Source: Lycorma delicatula
Taxonomy: Eukaryota; Arthropoda; Insecta; Hemiptera; Fulgoridae
Assembly: GCF_047948215.1 (NCBI RefSeq)
Contig: NC_134455.1
Coordinates: forward strand, 307,724,147-307,788,146
Length of the DNA stretch: 64,000 nt
Direction of reading: 5' to 3'
Each line of letters opens with the position of its first letter. Position 1 is the stretch's first letter. This document shows positions 1-12,239 of the stretch, in pieces. The position numbers were made by a program, and so were the translations under genes. Below the pieces are notes generated by a model, which was not told where the DNA came from, made no database searches, and saw nothing but the letters and a program-made list of their open reading frames with translations.

Positions 1-1189
1 ACATGCAGGGTTAAGGGTTCTAAATAAGAGGATATACAATAAATTGGATGGCAGTATTGAGGAAGAACAATATGGGTTTAAAAGAGGTGTTAAAACAAGC
101 AAGGAACGTTATAGGGCTTCTAAGAGAAACAGGTGAGAGATATGGAAAGGAGGCAGAGAGTTTATGTTGCACTTGTCGACCGAGAAAAGGTGTTTGACAG
201 AGTTAAATGGGATAAATTAGTGCTAATTTTGGAAAAGAAGGGAGAGAGAGGCACCTAATAAAAGAACTGTATTATAACCAGAGAATAAAAGTGAGGGTAG
301 TAGACGAAACGACAAGAAGAATAGGGATTGGAAGGGGAGTTAGGCAAGGATGCTGCTTGTCACCAACACTGTTTAGTATATATCTGGTAGAAATAATTAA
401 ATGGTGTCTGAATGGGAAAAGAGCAATAAAGATCGGAGGAAGAAGAATAGGATGTATAAGTTTTGCTAATGACATATTGGCGAAGATTCCAAGTAAACTA
501 AGTGAAATGCTTGATGACTTAAATGAAGCTTGTGAAAGTCAGGGTATGATCAAAATATATGGTATAAGTGGAAAAGAGGAGAGAATTGAGATTAAGATAG
601 GAAATGAAGTTTTAGAACAGGTGAAGAAATTTCAGTACTTGGGAGCTTTATAACTGATGGCCTGACTTGCACAACAGAAATTAAAGCAGGAATATCAATA
701 AGTAAGCAGGAATTTAATAAGAAGGGAAGACTGCTATGCGGAAAGTTAAAGAAGAGATTAATGAGATGTTTTATTGAAGTGTGATGCTCTATGGAGCTGA
801 AACATGGATGATGAGAAAAGCAAACAGAAAACGAATTGAGGCTTTTAAGATGTGGGTGTGGCACAGAATGATAAATGTTAGATGGCAAGACCATGTAACA
901 AATGAAGAAGTATTAAGGAGAATTGGAGAGAACAGGAAACGATAAATGTGATTGAATGTAGGCAAAGGAATGACTAGGACACTGTATAAGAAGAAAGTGT
1001 TTATTAGTGGGTGCAATGGAAGGTTTGGTGAATGGAAGAAAAGGAAGAGAAAAGAAGAGATTTCAAATGATAGATGGGATCATGGAAAAGGGAAAATATG
1101 CAGAAACCAAGAGGTTAGCAAAGAACAGAACAAGGTGGAGAGCAGTAGCCGTGACAGGTCCTGCTCTAATGATAGAACACTGTGAATGA
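1..1189 (+). pseudogene. Decayed non-LTR retrotransposon, RT palm to C-terminus
   Basis: Reverse transcriptase remnant that enters from the left edge. Pieces in several frames line up with the insect 'endonuclease-reverse transcriptase' type of non-LTR element. EEQYGFKRG is read near 60-90. The 120-residue open stretch at 291-653 holds GVRQGCCLSPTLFSIYL, then RRIGCISFANDI where YADD is expected, and ends in the thumb motif EQVKKFQYLG. Further on are MWVWHRMINVRWQDHV-like residues (about 850-895) and MIDGIMEKGKYAETKR (about 1067-1115), typical of the C-terminal part. The catalytic YADD has become FAND and the frame breaks repeatedly, so it is dead. The endonuclease half lies outside the window. 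Clade (CR1/L2-like or RTE-like) cannot be settled by eye. Confidence 0.8.
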
Positions 1190-1229
1190 ATGAAGTTTAC
1201 ACTAGACTTATTGTAGTATTACTCTCTAA

Positions 1230-3450
1230 ATAGCAAAATTTTATATCTTCTGCTCTATTATACACACTTATTCTCATATTTAATTTTTCAGTAGCCTCTT
1301 TTCTATCACATTTCATTTACTTTGTTTTAGATGCATTTATTTTTAAACTAAATTTCTCTCCTAGCAATAAATTCTTGCTATTCAGCATTTCTTCCAACTT
1401 ATGTTTGCTTTTCTGTCACCAGCAAATCACAGCACTTTTATTTTTTCTCCTTGGCTATTCACTCCACTTTGAAATTTTTCTTTCAAAACTTGTATCTTTC
1501 TTCTAATATAGAAAAAGCAGAATGGGCAGATTGTCTCATTTATTTCTCAATTCAAGTTAGTCTTTCTTCATATTGTACCTAAAACTGCTACCAATTTTTG
1601 TAGAGCTTTTAAATAGATGTTCTTGCTTTATATTTTATGTTCAAATTTTCTTATATGATAAATTTTTTCATTCTGCATAAAATGAATGTACTATACAGAA
1701 GGTTCTTTTTAAGCATGCTTCTACTTTCTAAACTGATCTGAGGACTGTAATTTCTTCCTGTGTACCAATCACCTTTCTGAAACTGAACTGGTCCTTATCT
1801 AACTCACCTTCATCACTTAAGTAATATGTGTAAAACAAATATTGTTATAGTTTTGAAATTTTTGTTTTGCTTTCTTTAGTATGTTAACAGTTACTTCTTT
1901 TTGAAATTTGAGGATATTCCTTCAGTCTCAGAGATTTTGCATACAATGCATGAAGGTTATTTAACCCTATTTCTCCCAGTTCAGCACACTAGTTCAGATG
2001 ACATACCATCTTTTCCTAGTGTTTTATTCGTGTTTCATATTTATTTATGTTTTAAAGTCTTTATTTAAGTCTTTCTGAGCTCTATTAGATTTTGATTAAA
2101 GTACAATCTACTCTGAAATTATCATTAGTTTCCTTTTCCTCCTCTAGTGCTATATCAGAATACTTCTCCTCTATACAATATTTATATTTCTTCCACTTAT
2201 TAGCGCCTTCTTCTTTCCAAAACAAAAGTTTTATATTCATACTTTGATAATAGTGCATTCTGTTTTCATTTTTCCAAAATTGTCTCTTAATTTTCTACTC
2301 AACATAACTATCATACTAATAATAGTATTTTTTCTCTACCTCAGAATTACTACTTCAACCAGTCTTCCGTTTCTTCTTTTTACTTTCTATTAATTTATTC
2401 ACTTATATTTCAATATAATGTTTTTCATTCATCATCTGTATTTTGATACTTTTTGTATTCATTTATAATTTAACGTTGTTTCTTGTCATCCATGGTTTTC
2501 TACATAATATTACTTTCTACCAAAGTCTCTCTCTTGTCTTTATTTCTTTTTTAACTTCTTTAAGAGTAAATATAGTAAATTAAATCTTCTGTTGTAGTAA
2601 CTTCTGAGCCTGAACCTATTTTTTTCAAATTTTAATTTTATATCCTTCTTTTATAGCCTATTTGTATCCCATTTCTTTGTTCACATTTTTTCTTTAACTT
2701 CTTAAACTACAACCTATACTTCATCATTGCAAAGTTGAAATCAGAATCAGTGTCTGCTTCTGGGTAGATTTGCAGTGAATAATTGGGTTCCAAAATCTCT
2801 GCCTAATTTTTATATGATTTATCTTAAGTTTTTCTCATTTCCTTCTCACTCATCTCTACCTTCTTCTTTTATGATATTTAAACTGGGTATTGCATCATCT
2901 GTTCATACCAAAAAATATTCTAATAACCCATTTCTTTGACATAGAATATTGTGACCAGTTATTTTCCAGATACGAGTGATTATTTTCCCTTCTCTCCCTT
3001 CTGTGGCATTGTACCTCTCCATTACCATTAAACTATCATCTCCTTTTATTTATTTTATTAGATTATATATCACTTTATGCATCTTTTCTATCTCTTCAGT
3101 ATTTAAAAGTGAATGGCATATAAATCTTCATGATTTATAGTAAACTTGAGTTTTGAATTTAGTCTGACTAAATTAATTCTTTTGGTATATTGTTTGTAAT
3201 AACTATTCTTCACCTTGTTTTGTAACTAATTATTACTCCTACTACTGCATTTCCATATTTTTTATTTTCTGTCAATTATTATATAACTCCCAGACAAAAA
3301 ATTATGTTTCTATTTCTATTTAACCTCACTAATTCAGATTACTTTAGCTTTCTTCTATCCATTTATTATTTATAAATTTTCTATCTATTTTTTTTTTAAA
3401 ACTAACATTCCATCTAATCTCATGGTTATTTTACTTTCCAATGACCTTTT
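1230..3450 (-). pseudogene. Very old antisense non-LTR retrotransposon relic
   Basis: The plus strand is strongly T/C-rich here, so the minus strand is purine-rich like a LINE sense strand. Read on the minus strand at about 1397-1318 there is an open stretch beginning LEEMLNSKN and ending FSLKINASKTK, the classical RT segment after the YADD box. Just upstream (about 1430-1400) is LVTEKQT, and about 1530-1480 gives RQSAHSAFSILEERYKF, resembling RQGCPLSPLLFNIYLEE. No frame stays open for long. The upstream limit of about 3450 is where the base skew ends and is an estimate. It lies tail to tail with the plus-strand element at 1-1189. Confidence 0.5.
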
Positions 3451-5259
3451 TCTGAGTTGTCCCAACACAGACATCTGATTGAGATACTAATTTACCTCCA
3501 GGGTAGTTTAAAGAAGAGAAAATTCTTCCTCTTCTTTAAACTAACTGTTTGATTTAATCAAACTGAAAAAGAATGAGAAAAACATTTGCTTTGCAATATG
3601 CAGCTTTTCCATTGCTTTCAAAGCCAAATGTAGGGAAACTTTATGTTTGTTATTTAAGCTCCATCAGCCATAACTAGTTAGTGTCTTCAAAAATTACTGA
3701 AAGGGCTGCTACTTCCTTTCAAGAATTATCTTTGTCTAGTCTCTCTGCATACATCCACCTATTATGGTAGCAGCTTATGATCTTTTCAAAGAAATGATTC
3801 TGTTTGAGAGGTACATTGACTTATTTACACGTAGTCGATAACTCACTTTTGATTGAGTATCTTTATCAGCCCATGAATACTTTTTCAGATTGTTTCATAC
3901 TCATACCTAATTGACTTATCATTCTATTCTTTATAACATAGGAAAGGCTTTGTGGCCTGCAGCTAAATTCCTAATCCACAGGTGCAATATATTTATATAT
4001 ATTAACAAACAATCTCCTAAAATAGTTCAGCTCATAAGTTAGGATGTTGCCAAAAATAAGCTGTTTTGAATAAGAGAGTTGAATGCCTATAACAGCTGTT
4101 TTGTAATCAGGTTGTATTTATCTTTGATGTCATTCTCTCAAGTAATCCTTAGTAATTTCAAAAGCTAAGCCCACCAATCCTTTCTAATTGTTGTAATAAT
4201 TTCTATGGATAATCATAGCCATAAATCAAATCAAGAAAAACTTTCATTGTTAAATCAAGAAAAAACTATCATTGCTGGTTGGCTCTTGCAAAGTTTACAA
4301 CACAAGAATTCATTGACTATGGTTAAAGAATCACTACATTTCAAATTACTTTAAATCCTAGTTGAACTCTTTTTTAGACATTATTTTATATTTAATTAAA
4401 TGCCACATATGCATCTACAAATTAATTTTTCAAATATTTCAGCAAAATTCAAAATTTAGTTTAAATTGTTCAGGGCATTTCCTTGTTGAGATACCTAAAT
4501 TAATGATATTTACAATTGGCAAAACCTAAAAATATTTCATTTCTTTACTCTTTCAAAAATATTCAGCTTTATCCTTTGATTAATCATGGTGAAAATTGTA
4601 CACACTTTACATGTATCTAAACCACCAAGAATAAAATCCTCTACAGTAACATTAGCTAAAGTAAGGGTGAGCTGCACCCTAATTAACTAAAACAGCAGCA
4701 TCAATCAATAAACATAATCACAAAGAGGCTGAATTAATTTTGAAGTAAGTTATTCAAAAATTTTTATTATAAAATTTGGTTTTATCTGTTGTTAGAAAAG
4801 TACTTCATATTTTTATAATTATTTCCACATTTTTTTTAACATTCATGGCATTTCTAGATCCAGTTTTATGAAATATATTTTTTAGAACATTTGATTTAAT
4901 AGGTTAGAGTATTTTTGTATGTTAATTTTTTAATACTTTTCTTTCAATTTTTGATTACACAGATATTTTTTCCAAGAGATAAAATTTGTTTTGCTATAAA
5001 ACTAGTCAATTCAGCTGAAACTTGTAGTTTCCTACATACAATTTTATTTTTCCTAGGTGTGTAGTTTTGGTCAAATAATTAAATTACTTATTACTGCTTA
5101 AAATATACACTTGCTGAAAATTAAAAATATCATTTCAGATTTTATTTTTATATTGTTTATAAAATTTGTTGTAATAAATACTTAATTATTTAGTCCATAC
5201 TTCATATTTCAATTGATATTTTGCATTTTCTTTTGTCTATTTGTAAAGTATAATAATCT
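3451..5259. other. Intergenic AT-rich DNA
   Basis: No gene or recognisable element. It holds a perfect inverted repeat at 3504-3543 (listed separately) and a short direct duplication near 4225-4275. Confidence 0.6.
3504..3543. repeat. Perfect 15-bp inverted repeat (hairpin)
   Basis: Arms 3504-3518 and 3529-3543 are exact reverse complements (TAGTTTAAAGAAGAG and its complement) around a 10-base loop. No flanking coding sequence and no terminal U-run typical of a Pol III transcript. Confidence 0.75.
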
Positions 5260-5381
5260 ATGATACTACTACATATTAACAAGCATGTAATCATATCAAG
5301 GGATGATTTAACAAAAATATGGTCAGTATATGACCACTCATTGCAATTAGTGCCTGGTCAAGTCACTGCAGTATTACAAGG
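5257..5381 (+). CDS. Orphan exon-like segment, weakly ABCA-like
   Basis: An open frame runs from 5260 into a good donor, ACAAG|GTAAGC, at 5382. The last residues read SLQLVPGQVTAVLQ. This weakly resembles the ABCA-type ATP-binding domain just before Walker A (a segment of the form ...L.L..GQ.TA.LG), but the Q where G is expected and the lack of any following NGAGKTT exon leave that uncertain. A pyrimidine-rich tract with an AAG acceptor-like site lies just upstream, near 5244. It could be a real isolated exon, a pseudo-exon or chance. I found no partner exon in the window. Confidence 0.22.
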
Positions 5382-5827
5382 TAAGCATCTCATTTCAAGA
5401 AAATTATCAAGGATAACCTTTCATATTTATAAAATTATAAATAATGATATCTTAAAACCAAAGTTTTTACTTTATTTTCTGAAATGAATCATTTATGATC
5501 TTTCACAATACAATCAACACTATAATTAAAGTATTTGTATTATTCATATATTTTAACACTCATGTTGTTTTTTAATTAAATTATAATGCTTACAAGTTTT
5601 ACTTACTCATAAGCTTTGGTAATTTTACATTTTTAACAAAGATAATTAATAAAACCTTATTGACTCAACCATTTCTCAGAGTATGTATTAGACCAGATCT
5701 TAACTTTCATTTTGGAAATGGATCTAAACAGATTTACTAATTCCCAATACTGTATATATTACATATGGCACTATAACAAAAATTAAATCTTCATTATTTT
5801 TTAACTTTTCTATGTTATTTTAGTTGT

Positions 5828-7472
5828 ATTCAGTCTCTTTATAAAATTTTCAGAATAAAGATTTTTATGATGAAACAGTCTTTACTTTAGAGATAACCGC
5901 TTGTATATTTATTTATTTATAATCTTGTGTGTGGTGTCTGTCCTAATTCTGGTAAAGAATGGTATTCAGTGACTGTCTTACTTTTTTCATTTGTCAAAAG
6001 GTTTCTAGGGACAAAGATTAAAACCAGTTCCAATATTTCATATATCCAGAATATTCTATACCCGTGGCCAGAATCTTCAATATTTACAATGAAAAAAGGT
6101 TTCCTGTCATGTATGTTTTAATCATTATTCTGTTAAAGGTTTCACTGGAAAAAGGTTAAGGCTAATAAACTTTTAAAACATTTCCTTTTTTTCTAAATAA
6201 TAAAAAAATAATAATATTTACGGCTCAAATAAATATAAAATGTTGCCTCTTTTGTTTACACATTACATCTCTTTTATGAATACTTATCTTTTATTTACAC
6301 ATTCTTCTTCTAGCAAATCAAACAAAGCAAAAAGAAATTCATCTTGATATAATACTATAATTTGTGCAGCTGTTTAATCCATCTCAGTTGAACAAGGATC
6401 AGTGGTGGTAGTCATTTTCTCTCTTTCATCTGCTTGGAACTTGCCATTATTTTCAATATCACTCGCTTTATAATTAACTAAATTTTTTATTGTTCACTAT
6501 TAAAAATTTATTGTCACATATAGTTTATGCACTAATATTTTTTTATGTTTTTATTCGTTTTAGAATCATGCTGCTAACAGATACTAGCATATAATAACCC
6601 AGTCTTCTAAGTAACACTGCAGCCTTAACTGCAGCAATTTCAACACATATTGATTAAAATAATTGTTTATTCTATACCTTTAGTGGTACAAATATATTAT
6701 TTTTAGTTCATTACTTTTGAATACATACATGATTTTTACATTAGTAACACATTCTACCTGTATTGTACTTGTTACTAGTGTCCTTATCACATATTTGATT
6801 ATGAACACAAATACCATAATGTAACTCTTGCCCAACCACATTATGTTACAAACTTAACACTTTAATTATTCAATCTTTTACTTTATGGTTTTGACTTTAA
6901 ATTTTGGACCAGTCACCAAGGTTTGATTTTTATTACACTGAATCATACATTTCTCAATACTTTTTCATCCACCAATGACAGTTACCTTGGCAGGTTTGAT
7001 GATTTTTCTTTTTAATTCATTTCTATCCTCAATGAAACTATCTGCAGATATAAAAGTCAAAATGAATCATTAACAACATTTTTATGTTTATTTGAGACGT
7101 AATTATTTTATTTTTTTTATTATTTAGAAAAAAAGGAAATGTTTTAAAAGTTTATTGGCCTTAACCTTTTTCCAATGAAACCTTTAACAGAATAATGATT
7201 AAAACATACATGACAGGAAACCTTTTTTCATTGTAAAAATTGAAGATTCTGGCCACAGGTATGGAATATTGGAACTGGTTTTAATCTTTGTTCCTTAACA
7301 TTTTTGACAAATGAAAAAAGTAAGACAGTCACTGAATACCATTTTTTACCAAAGTAGGGCAGACACCACACACAAGATTATAAATAAATAAATGTACAAG
7401 TGGTTATCTCTAAAGTAAAAACTGTTTCATCATAAAAATCTTTATTCTGAAAATTTTATAAAGAGACTGAAT
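5828..7472. repeat. Large inverted repeat, ~400-bp arms
   Basis: The left arm 5828-6245 and right arm 7074-7472 are near-identical reverse complements with scattered substitutions and small indels, around an 828-bp AT-rich spacer. The outermost shared bases are ATTCAGTCTCTTTATAAAAT. The arms contain no conserved ORF: the 64-residue ORF at 5927-6121 is not preserved in the other arm. The outer ~75 bp recur at 16389-16470 beside a mariner fragment, so transposon sequence forms part of each arm. It could be a foldback element or an inverted local duplication. No transposase lies inside. Confidence 0.8.
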
Positions 7473-7760
7473 ATGGTTTGTGAGGTGGGCGCGCGATTCA
7501 GGAGGGTATGCGTGGGGTGCATACCCGGACCCAGACTAAGTGATAGGAAAGGGAAGGGTAGCCCTCTTGGGGAGAGTCACCATGGCAACCTGAAGGGATG
7601 TTGTGATGTCTTAATGATCCAAGAGCGACCCCGTTGGGAGGTCAGCTTCAAGCTGCACAAAGGGAGGGCTAGTCTTAAGCCACGTCACTTGTACCGACCG
7701 AAGTAACGTCTTCAAGGCGGTTACCGGTTGCTCTTAAGTGGTAAAAAAAAAAGAGAAAAA
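7473..7760 (+). mobile_element. 5'-truncated R1-like LINE 3' UTR with poly(A)
   Basis: A sharply GC-rich ~270-bp block ends in a run of A at 7742-7760. It shares diagnostic strings with the 3' UTR of the R1-like element at 44.4 kb (minus strand): GGAAGGG-AGC-CTC-TGGGGAG, GACCCCG-TGGG, and the terminal C-GGT-GCTCT...AAGT...TAAAAAAA. The 77-residue ORF across it is not protein-like. It abuts the right arm of the inverted repeat exactly, so it probably inserted at that edge. No clear target duplication is seen. Confidence 0.55.
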
Positions 7761-8245
7761 AAACCTTAAGGAGAGAAATTTCCCAGCGGTCTTTATTTTA
7801 GAGATATCACTCATATAGTTTACTCTGATCAGTTCATAATTACACATTATTATATAAATATATCAGGAATTGTTGTCACTTCCATGGGCAATAAAAATAA
7901 CCACTTAAGCATTTTTCTAGAATAAAAATTTTCTAATAAATAAAAAGGAGAATAATTGCAGCATGTAAAAATTGAAAATAATCATTATCTGAAATAATTA
8001 ATGTACATAAATGAAATAAATAAAATCAGAGAAGAGTATAATGAAAATTATGAAAACATTAATTAAAAAATTCTACTAGTTGAAGTTAAGTGCAAATTAA
8101 ATGTAAAGGAAGGAATTCAAGTACTTTTAATTAGTAATATTGAACAACACCATTAAAATTTTATGTTTTTTTTAAGGAAATGTTTTAATATAAAATAATT
8201 TGTGGGAAATTTTTAAACTGGTTAAGAAGCAAAATAAAGTAAACC

Positions 8246-8545
8246 CACTGGATTGGTCTAGTGGTAAAACTCGTCATCGTAAATCAGCTGATTTCGAAAG
8301 CTAGGGTTCTTAGGTTCAAATCCTATTAAGGCTTTTATTAAGATTTGAGTACTAGAATGTGGATACCAGCATTCTTTGGTGGTTCAGGTTCAATTAACCA
8401 CATATCTCAGGAATGGTTGGCCTGATTCTCTTAAAGACTACATGTTTACCGGTGTATTTATAGTTACACTCAAGTCACTTATGACATTAGTTGTTGATGC
8501 AACTATTAATAAAAACATTTTAAATAAAATAAATTAAAAAAAAAA
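8246..8545 (+). mobile_element. tRNA-derived SINE (family 1)
   Basis: A Pol III box A-like TGGTCTAGTGGT lies at 8254-8265 and box B GGTTCAAATCC at 8313-8323, about 59 bases downstream. A tRNA-unrelated body follows (TTCTTTGGTGGTTCAGGTT... CTCAGGAATGGTTGGCCTGA), then an A-rich 3' end. The same head and body occur on the minus strand at 49730-50015, which establishes it as a dispersed family. Confidence 0.8.
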
Positions 8546-10432
8546 TTATTTTTGTATTTTGAACTAATGTACTGTCACAACAAAAACATTACTGTTGTCT
8601 TTTTGATGAGAAAGAATATTATTTTTAAAGAAAAATTCGCTTTTTTAACAAACATGTGATTAGTAAATAAATACTGATACATGGAAATGTTCAAATTTTT
8701 AATTTTTTAATTATTAATTCAAAAAATATTTTCAATTGTTAAAAAATTAAAAGGAAAAGTCACAATTTTATTTGCTTCATGTTTTGTTGTATTAATGTTT
8801 TATTAAAGTGTAAAATAAGCTACAAGAAAATTGTAGAAAATTGTTTTTACCAAAAAGGAGTTTAGCCCTGGTTAAAGACTTTAGAAATATGTTATGAATT
8901 GCAAAAGATTTTTTTCTTAGTATTTAAAAAACATAAGTGTTTTGAAATGCTCCACTCAAGATACTAATAAATTAATCAGTGTATTCAATAGAGAGACATT
9001 TGAGGTAGTTTGAATGAAAAATTGATATTTAAACCTCAATTTCTAGCGGTTTCCTAAGAATCTTGAATTCATTCTAGAAAGTTGTTTGAGTAGTAATAAG
9101 AAAATGGGAGTTGAATGTCTTTACCTGGCTGATTGCAGTACAGCTTTTACAAACTAGAACTAAATAGAAAAATAAAAAAGGAACTTTTAGTAGTAGTGGA
9201 TTTTTCTTATTTATAAAATATTCGTTTAGTCCTTAGAGTAGATTTTGGTAGTTGGAGTACAATTTTATTTCATGAGCAATGCTAATGCTAATGCTAATTT
9301 CGGTATACTGGTCTTATTTTGCAGTATCTGGTGACATTTTTTTTGTCTTGTCAGGATATGGTTTAATAAATGTAAATCATTTCTTATGCAAGCATGTTTA
9401 TAAACATGTAGCAATTACACCACAGTTCTTGCTATCATTTCTTGAACAAGAAATGATGGAACTTTGACAGGGTAAAAGTGGGATATTGCTCTTGTTGATA
9501 GATTACAAATCACCTTGTTTTACCTATTTCTCATAGATTATCTAAAAAAAAAGGTGGACAACCAATGGACACATGCTTTATTAGTAATGTAGTAGACAGG
9601 CCAAGGAAATTCAATTATTTGTTACAGAAGTGTTTTTGAGAATTGGAAAGATGTCTGCCATGTTCTTTTGATTTGCCAATTTGTGGAGAATTTATAAAGA
9701 GATTATATTTGAATATGCCCACTTTAGAACAGATGTGACAGATTCAGTGCTTGGTAGTAGCGAAACATTAAAAATTTAGTATGATTTCATTAGTTAAGTA
9801 TTGAAATGGCAATTATTATTTGTTATTTGTTGAAAAATATCAGATACTTTGACTAAACTGTTCCTTCTCAGAAAAAACAAACAGTCTCACTTTTGTAAAA
9901 TGATCCAATACTAATAATGCATATTAAACAAATTGAATCAACAAACAGAATTATCAGATCACTCTAACAAATATTAAGTTAATGAAAATAAAGTGAATAA
10001 ACTGTTTACTGAGAATAGGACATTTCCCCAGAAAATTGTTGTTTTATCAAAAAGCTGTAAGCTAAGATCAAAACATTACAGTATTAGGTACCGTATTAAT
10101 ATACGGTACAGAATAAAAGGATCATAAAACTGTCAAACTTGTGATAAAATGATTTATGATATTTGCTGGCATCAATTGAAATATCCTGTAGTATGCAGCC
10201 AATGAATTGAGAAAAATATTAAAATGAAATTGTTGTTTTTAAATGCAAAAAACAAGCAGCTAACAATGCAATGAAAAATGAGTCATAAACATAAACAGAC
10301 TAATAATTCAATATATTTTTTTCCAATAGTTTATACAGTTTTTTTTTTTTTCAATAAACAGTTCGTTTTCGTTTAGCAGGAACAGAAACAACCACCTCTG
10401 ATAATTATCTACGTATAATCATTAAGCATATA
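8546..10432. other. AT-rich non-coding stretch
   Basis: Nothing recognisable. The ORF at 9279-9467 starts in an ATGCTA repeat and has no coding character. Small palindromes occur near 9437-9456 and 10087-10110. Confidence 0.6.
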
Positions 10433-11747
10433 CGAGGTGCGACAATAAAGTAATGAGACTGATGTGAAAAAAAATGTTGCTTACCGTTTTAGTCATGTTT
10501 AGTGTTGTCTCCTTCAAAGTAGTTCCCCTCTGATTGCACACACTTATTCCAGCGCTTCTGCCATTGTTGGTAACATTTCTGGAACTCATGTTCTGTAATA
10601 TCCTCCAAGACCCTCGTCACAGCTTTTTGGACATCTTGTGTTGTTTGAAAATGGTGTCCCTTGACCGCTATTTTGACTCTTGGAAATAGAAAAAAGTCGC
10701 ACGGAGCGATATCTGGTGAATAAGGTGGCTGTGGTAGTACTGAAATTTGTTTTGAGGTTAAAAATTGCTGTACTGACAGAGCAGTATGGGATGGCGCATT
10801 ATCGTGATGCAGAATCCAATTATCAGCAATGATGGCACGGACACGAAGAACTCGTTTACGAAGTCTTTGTAAAATTTCTTTGTGGAAATATTGGTTAACT
10901 GTTTGTCCAGGAGGCACCCACTCTTTATGAACAATTCCCTTGGAATCGAAGAAGCACACAAGCATGCATTTCACTTTTGACTTTGACATGCGAGCTTTTT
11001 TTGGTCTGGGTGATCCCTTGAGCAGCATTGCGAACTTTGGCGTTTTGTCTCTGGATCGTATTGTAAAAGCCAACCTTCATCACCAGTGATAACACGGCTC
11101 AACAAATCTGGATTGACTTCCGTTTGCTCTAACAGATCGGCTGCCACATTTTTCCGTGTTTCTCGCTGTTGTTGTGTGAGATTTTTGGGGACCATTTTTG
11201 CACAAATCTTTCTCATACCAAGATCTTCAGTTAATATTAGACGAACCGTTTCTCGATTGATGTTGAGTTCTTCTGCAATCATTTTCACGGATAATCTTCG
11301 ATCAGATCGTACGATTTCACGCACCCTGGTCAAGTTGACATGTGTCTGTGAGGTTGATGGTCGTCCACTGCGGTCTTCATCTTCAACATTAGTTCTGCCT
11401 TCATTAAAAATTTTATGCCACCGAAAAACTTGAGCTCTTGACATAACCTCCTCTACAAAAGCCTTCTGAAGCTTACCATAAGTTGTCGTCGCGTTTTCAC
11501 CCAATTTAACGCAAAAAGAAATGGCATACCGTTGCGCAATATTTTGCGGTTTCATTTCTGTGACGAGAGACACAAACACGTGTTCACTTATTACAGCACA
11601 ACTCACGACTGAGCAGTTGCATCAATGTTCCGCTTGGACTAGAAGTAGCTTATAGACCAAGGTCAAAGATGGTGTGCCTACGCAAGCTGCAGGGTTGCCA
11701 AATCTTGCAAAGAAAAATCAGTCTCATTGCTTTATTGTCGCACCTCG
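10433..11747 (-). mobile_element. Complete mariner element, TA target duplication
   Basis: Terminal inverted repeats of 31 bp (10433-10463 and 11717-11747, starting CGAGGTGCGACAATAAAG on the outer ends) differ at one position. Both ends are flanked by TA (10431-10432, 11748-11749). The 1315-bp length is normal for mariner. It contains one minus-strand transposase gene broken by a frameshift. High TIR identity suggests a fairly young insertion. Confidence 0.95.
10489..11606 (-). pseudogene. Mariner transposase, DD34D, single frameshift
   Basis: Cut-and-paste transposase. The N-terminal 211-residue ORF (11606-10971) has the paired helix-turn-helix region, with RWHKIFNEGR and DEDRSGRPSTS, then KMVPKNL (the mariner WVPHEL-like linker) and the first catalytic Asp in VITGDEGW. 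The C-terminal ORF (11073-10489) has the second Asp in HHDNAPSHTA and YSPDIAPCDFFLF, with 34 residues between the second and third catalytic Asp, the mariner hallmark. The frames switch at about 11020-11050, just after YDPETKRQSS, so one small indel separates the halves. All three Asp are present. The combined length (~345 residues) is standard. The subfamily cannot be assigned by eye. Confidence 0.93.
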
Positions 11748-11749
11748 TA

Positions 11750-12118
11750 GTTCCAACAAAAAAGACAACTGTAATTGTGTCTAATTGTCTAGATATAGCG
11801 AAGTTGGATTAAGTGTGCCTGGAGTTGTACCTTTTACTTGGTGTCTGCCCCTCTGAGTTATTATTTAATCTGGATCCTTAATTTTTTATTTATGAAGTAA
11901 TAATCAAATTTAGTTAGAAAAGTTTAAAAAATGATTGGACTCAATGAGGACACAAAAAAGAAAAAAAAACTGATTTATAGTGGTTCATATAACTACATTA
12001 TTTGAATGTAAGCCATTCTGAGTTCACTAAAACCCAAATTCACCTAAAAGCCAAATACAAGGCTTGGATTCACTATAAGATAAGAGTTGTCATATTTTCA
12101 ACAAAAAAAAACTGCTCA
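11750..12118. other. AT-rich spacer
   Basis: No gene. The 65-residue ORF at 12002-12199 runs into the direct repeat that follows and is not conserved in its second copy. Confidence 0.5.
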
Positions 12119-12220
12119 TATGATTTAAGGTTTATTAAAAATATGAGTTTTTATTCATTTTCCTATTTTTTATCTCTCTTCAGTAGCAAAAATTTGTAAA
12201 GCTGTAAGTAAAAAACCTAC
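12119..12220 (+). repeat. Direct repeat copy 1 flanking composite element
   Basis: About 102 bp starting TATGATTTAAGG and ending AAAAACCTAC. It recurs in the same orientation at 14011-14113 with only a handful of differences. The two copies bracket 1.79 kb of inverted and tandem repeats. Confidence 0.85.
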
Positions 12221-12239
12221 AACCTACAATTAAACAAAA

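Noticed and set aside
7473..7706. 77-residue ORF, and the idea of an rRNA fragment
   Set aside because: Sequence matches the R1-like 3' UTR at 44.4 kb and ends in poly(A). No rRNA motif is recognised.
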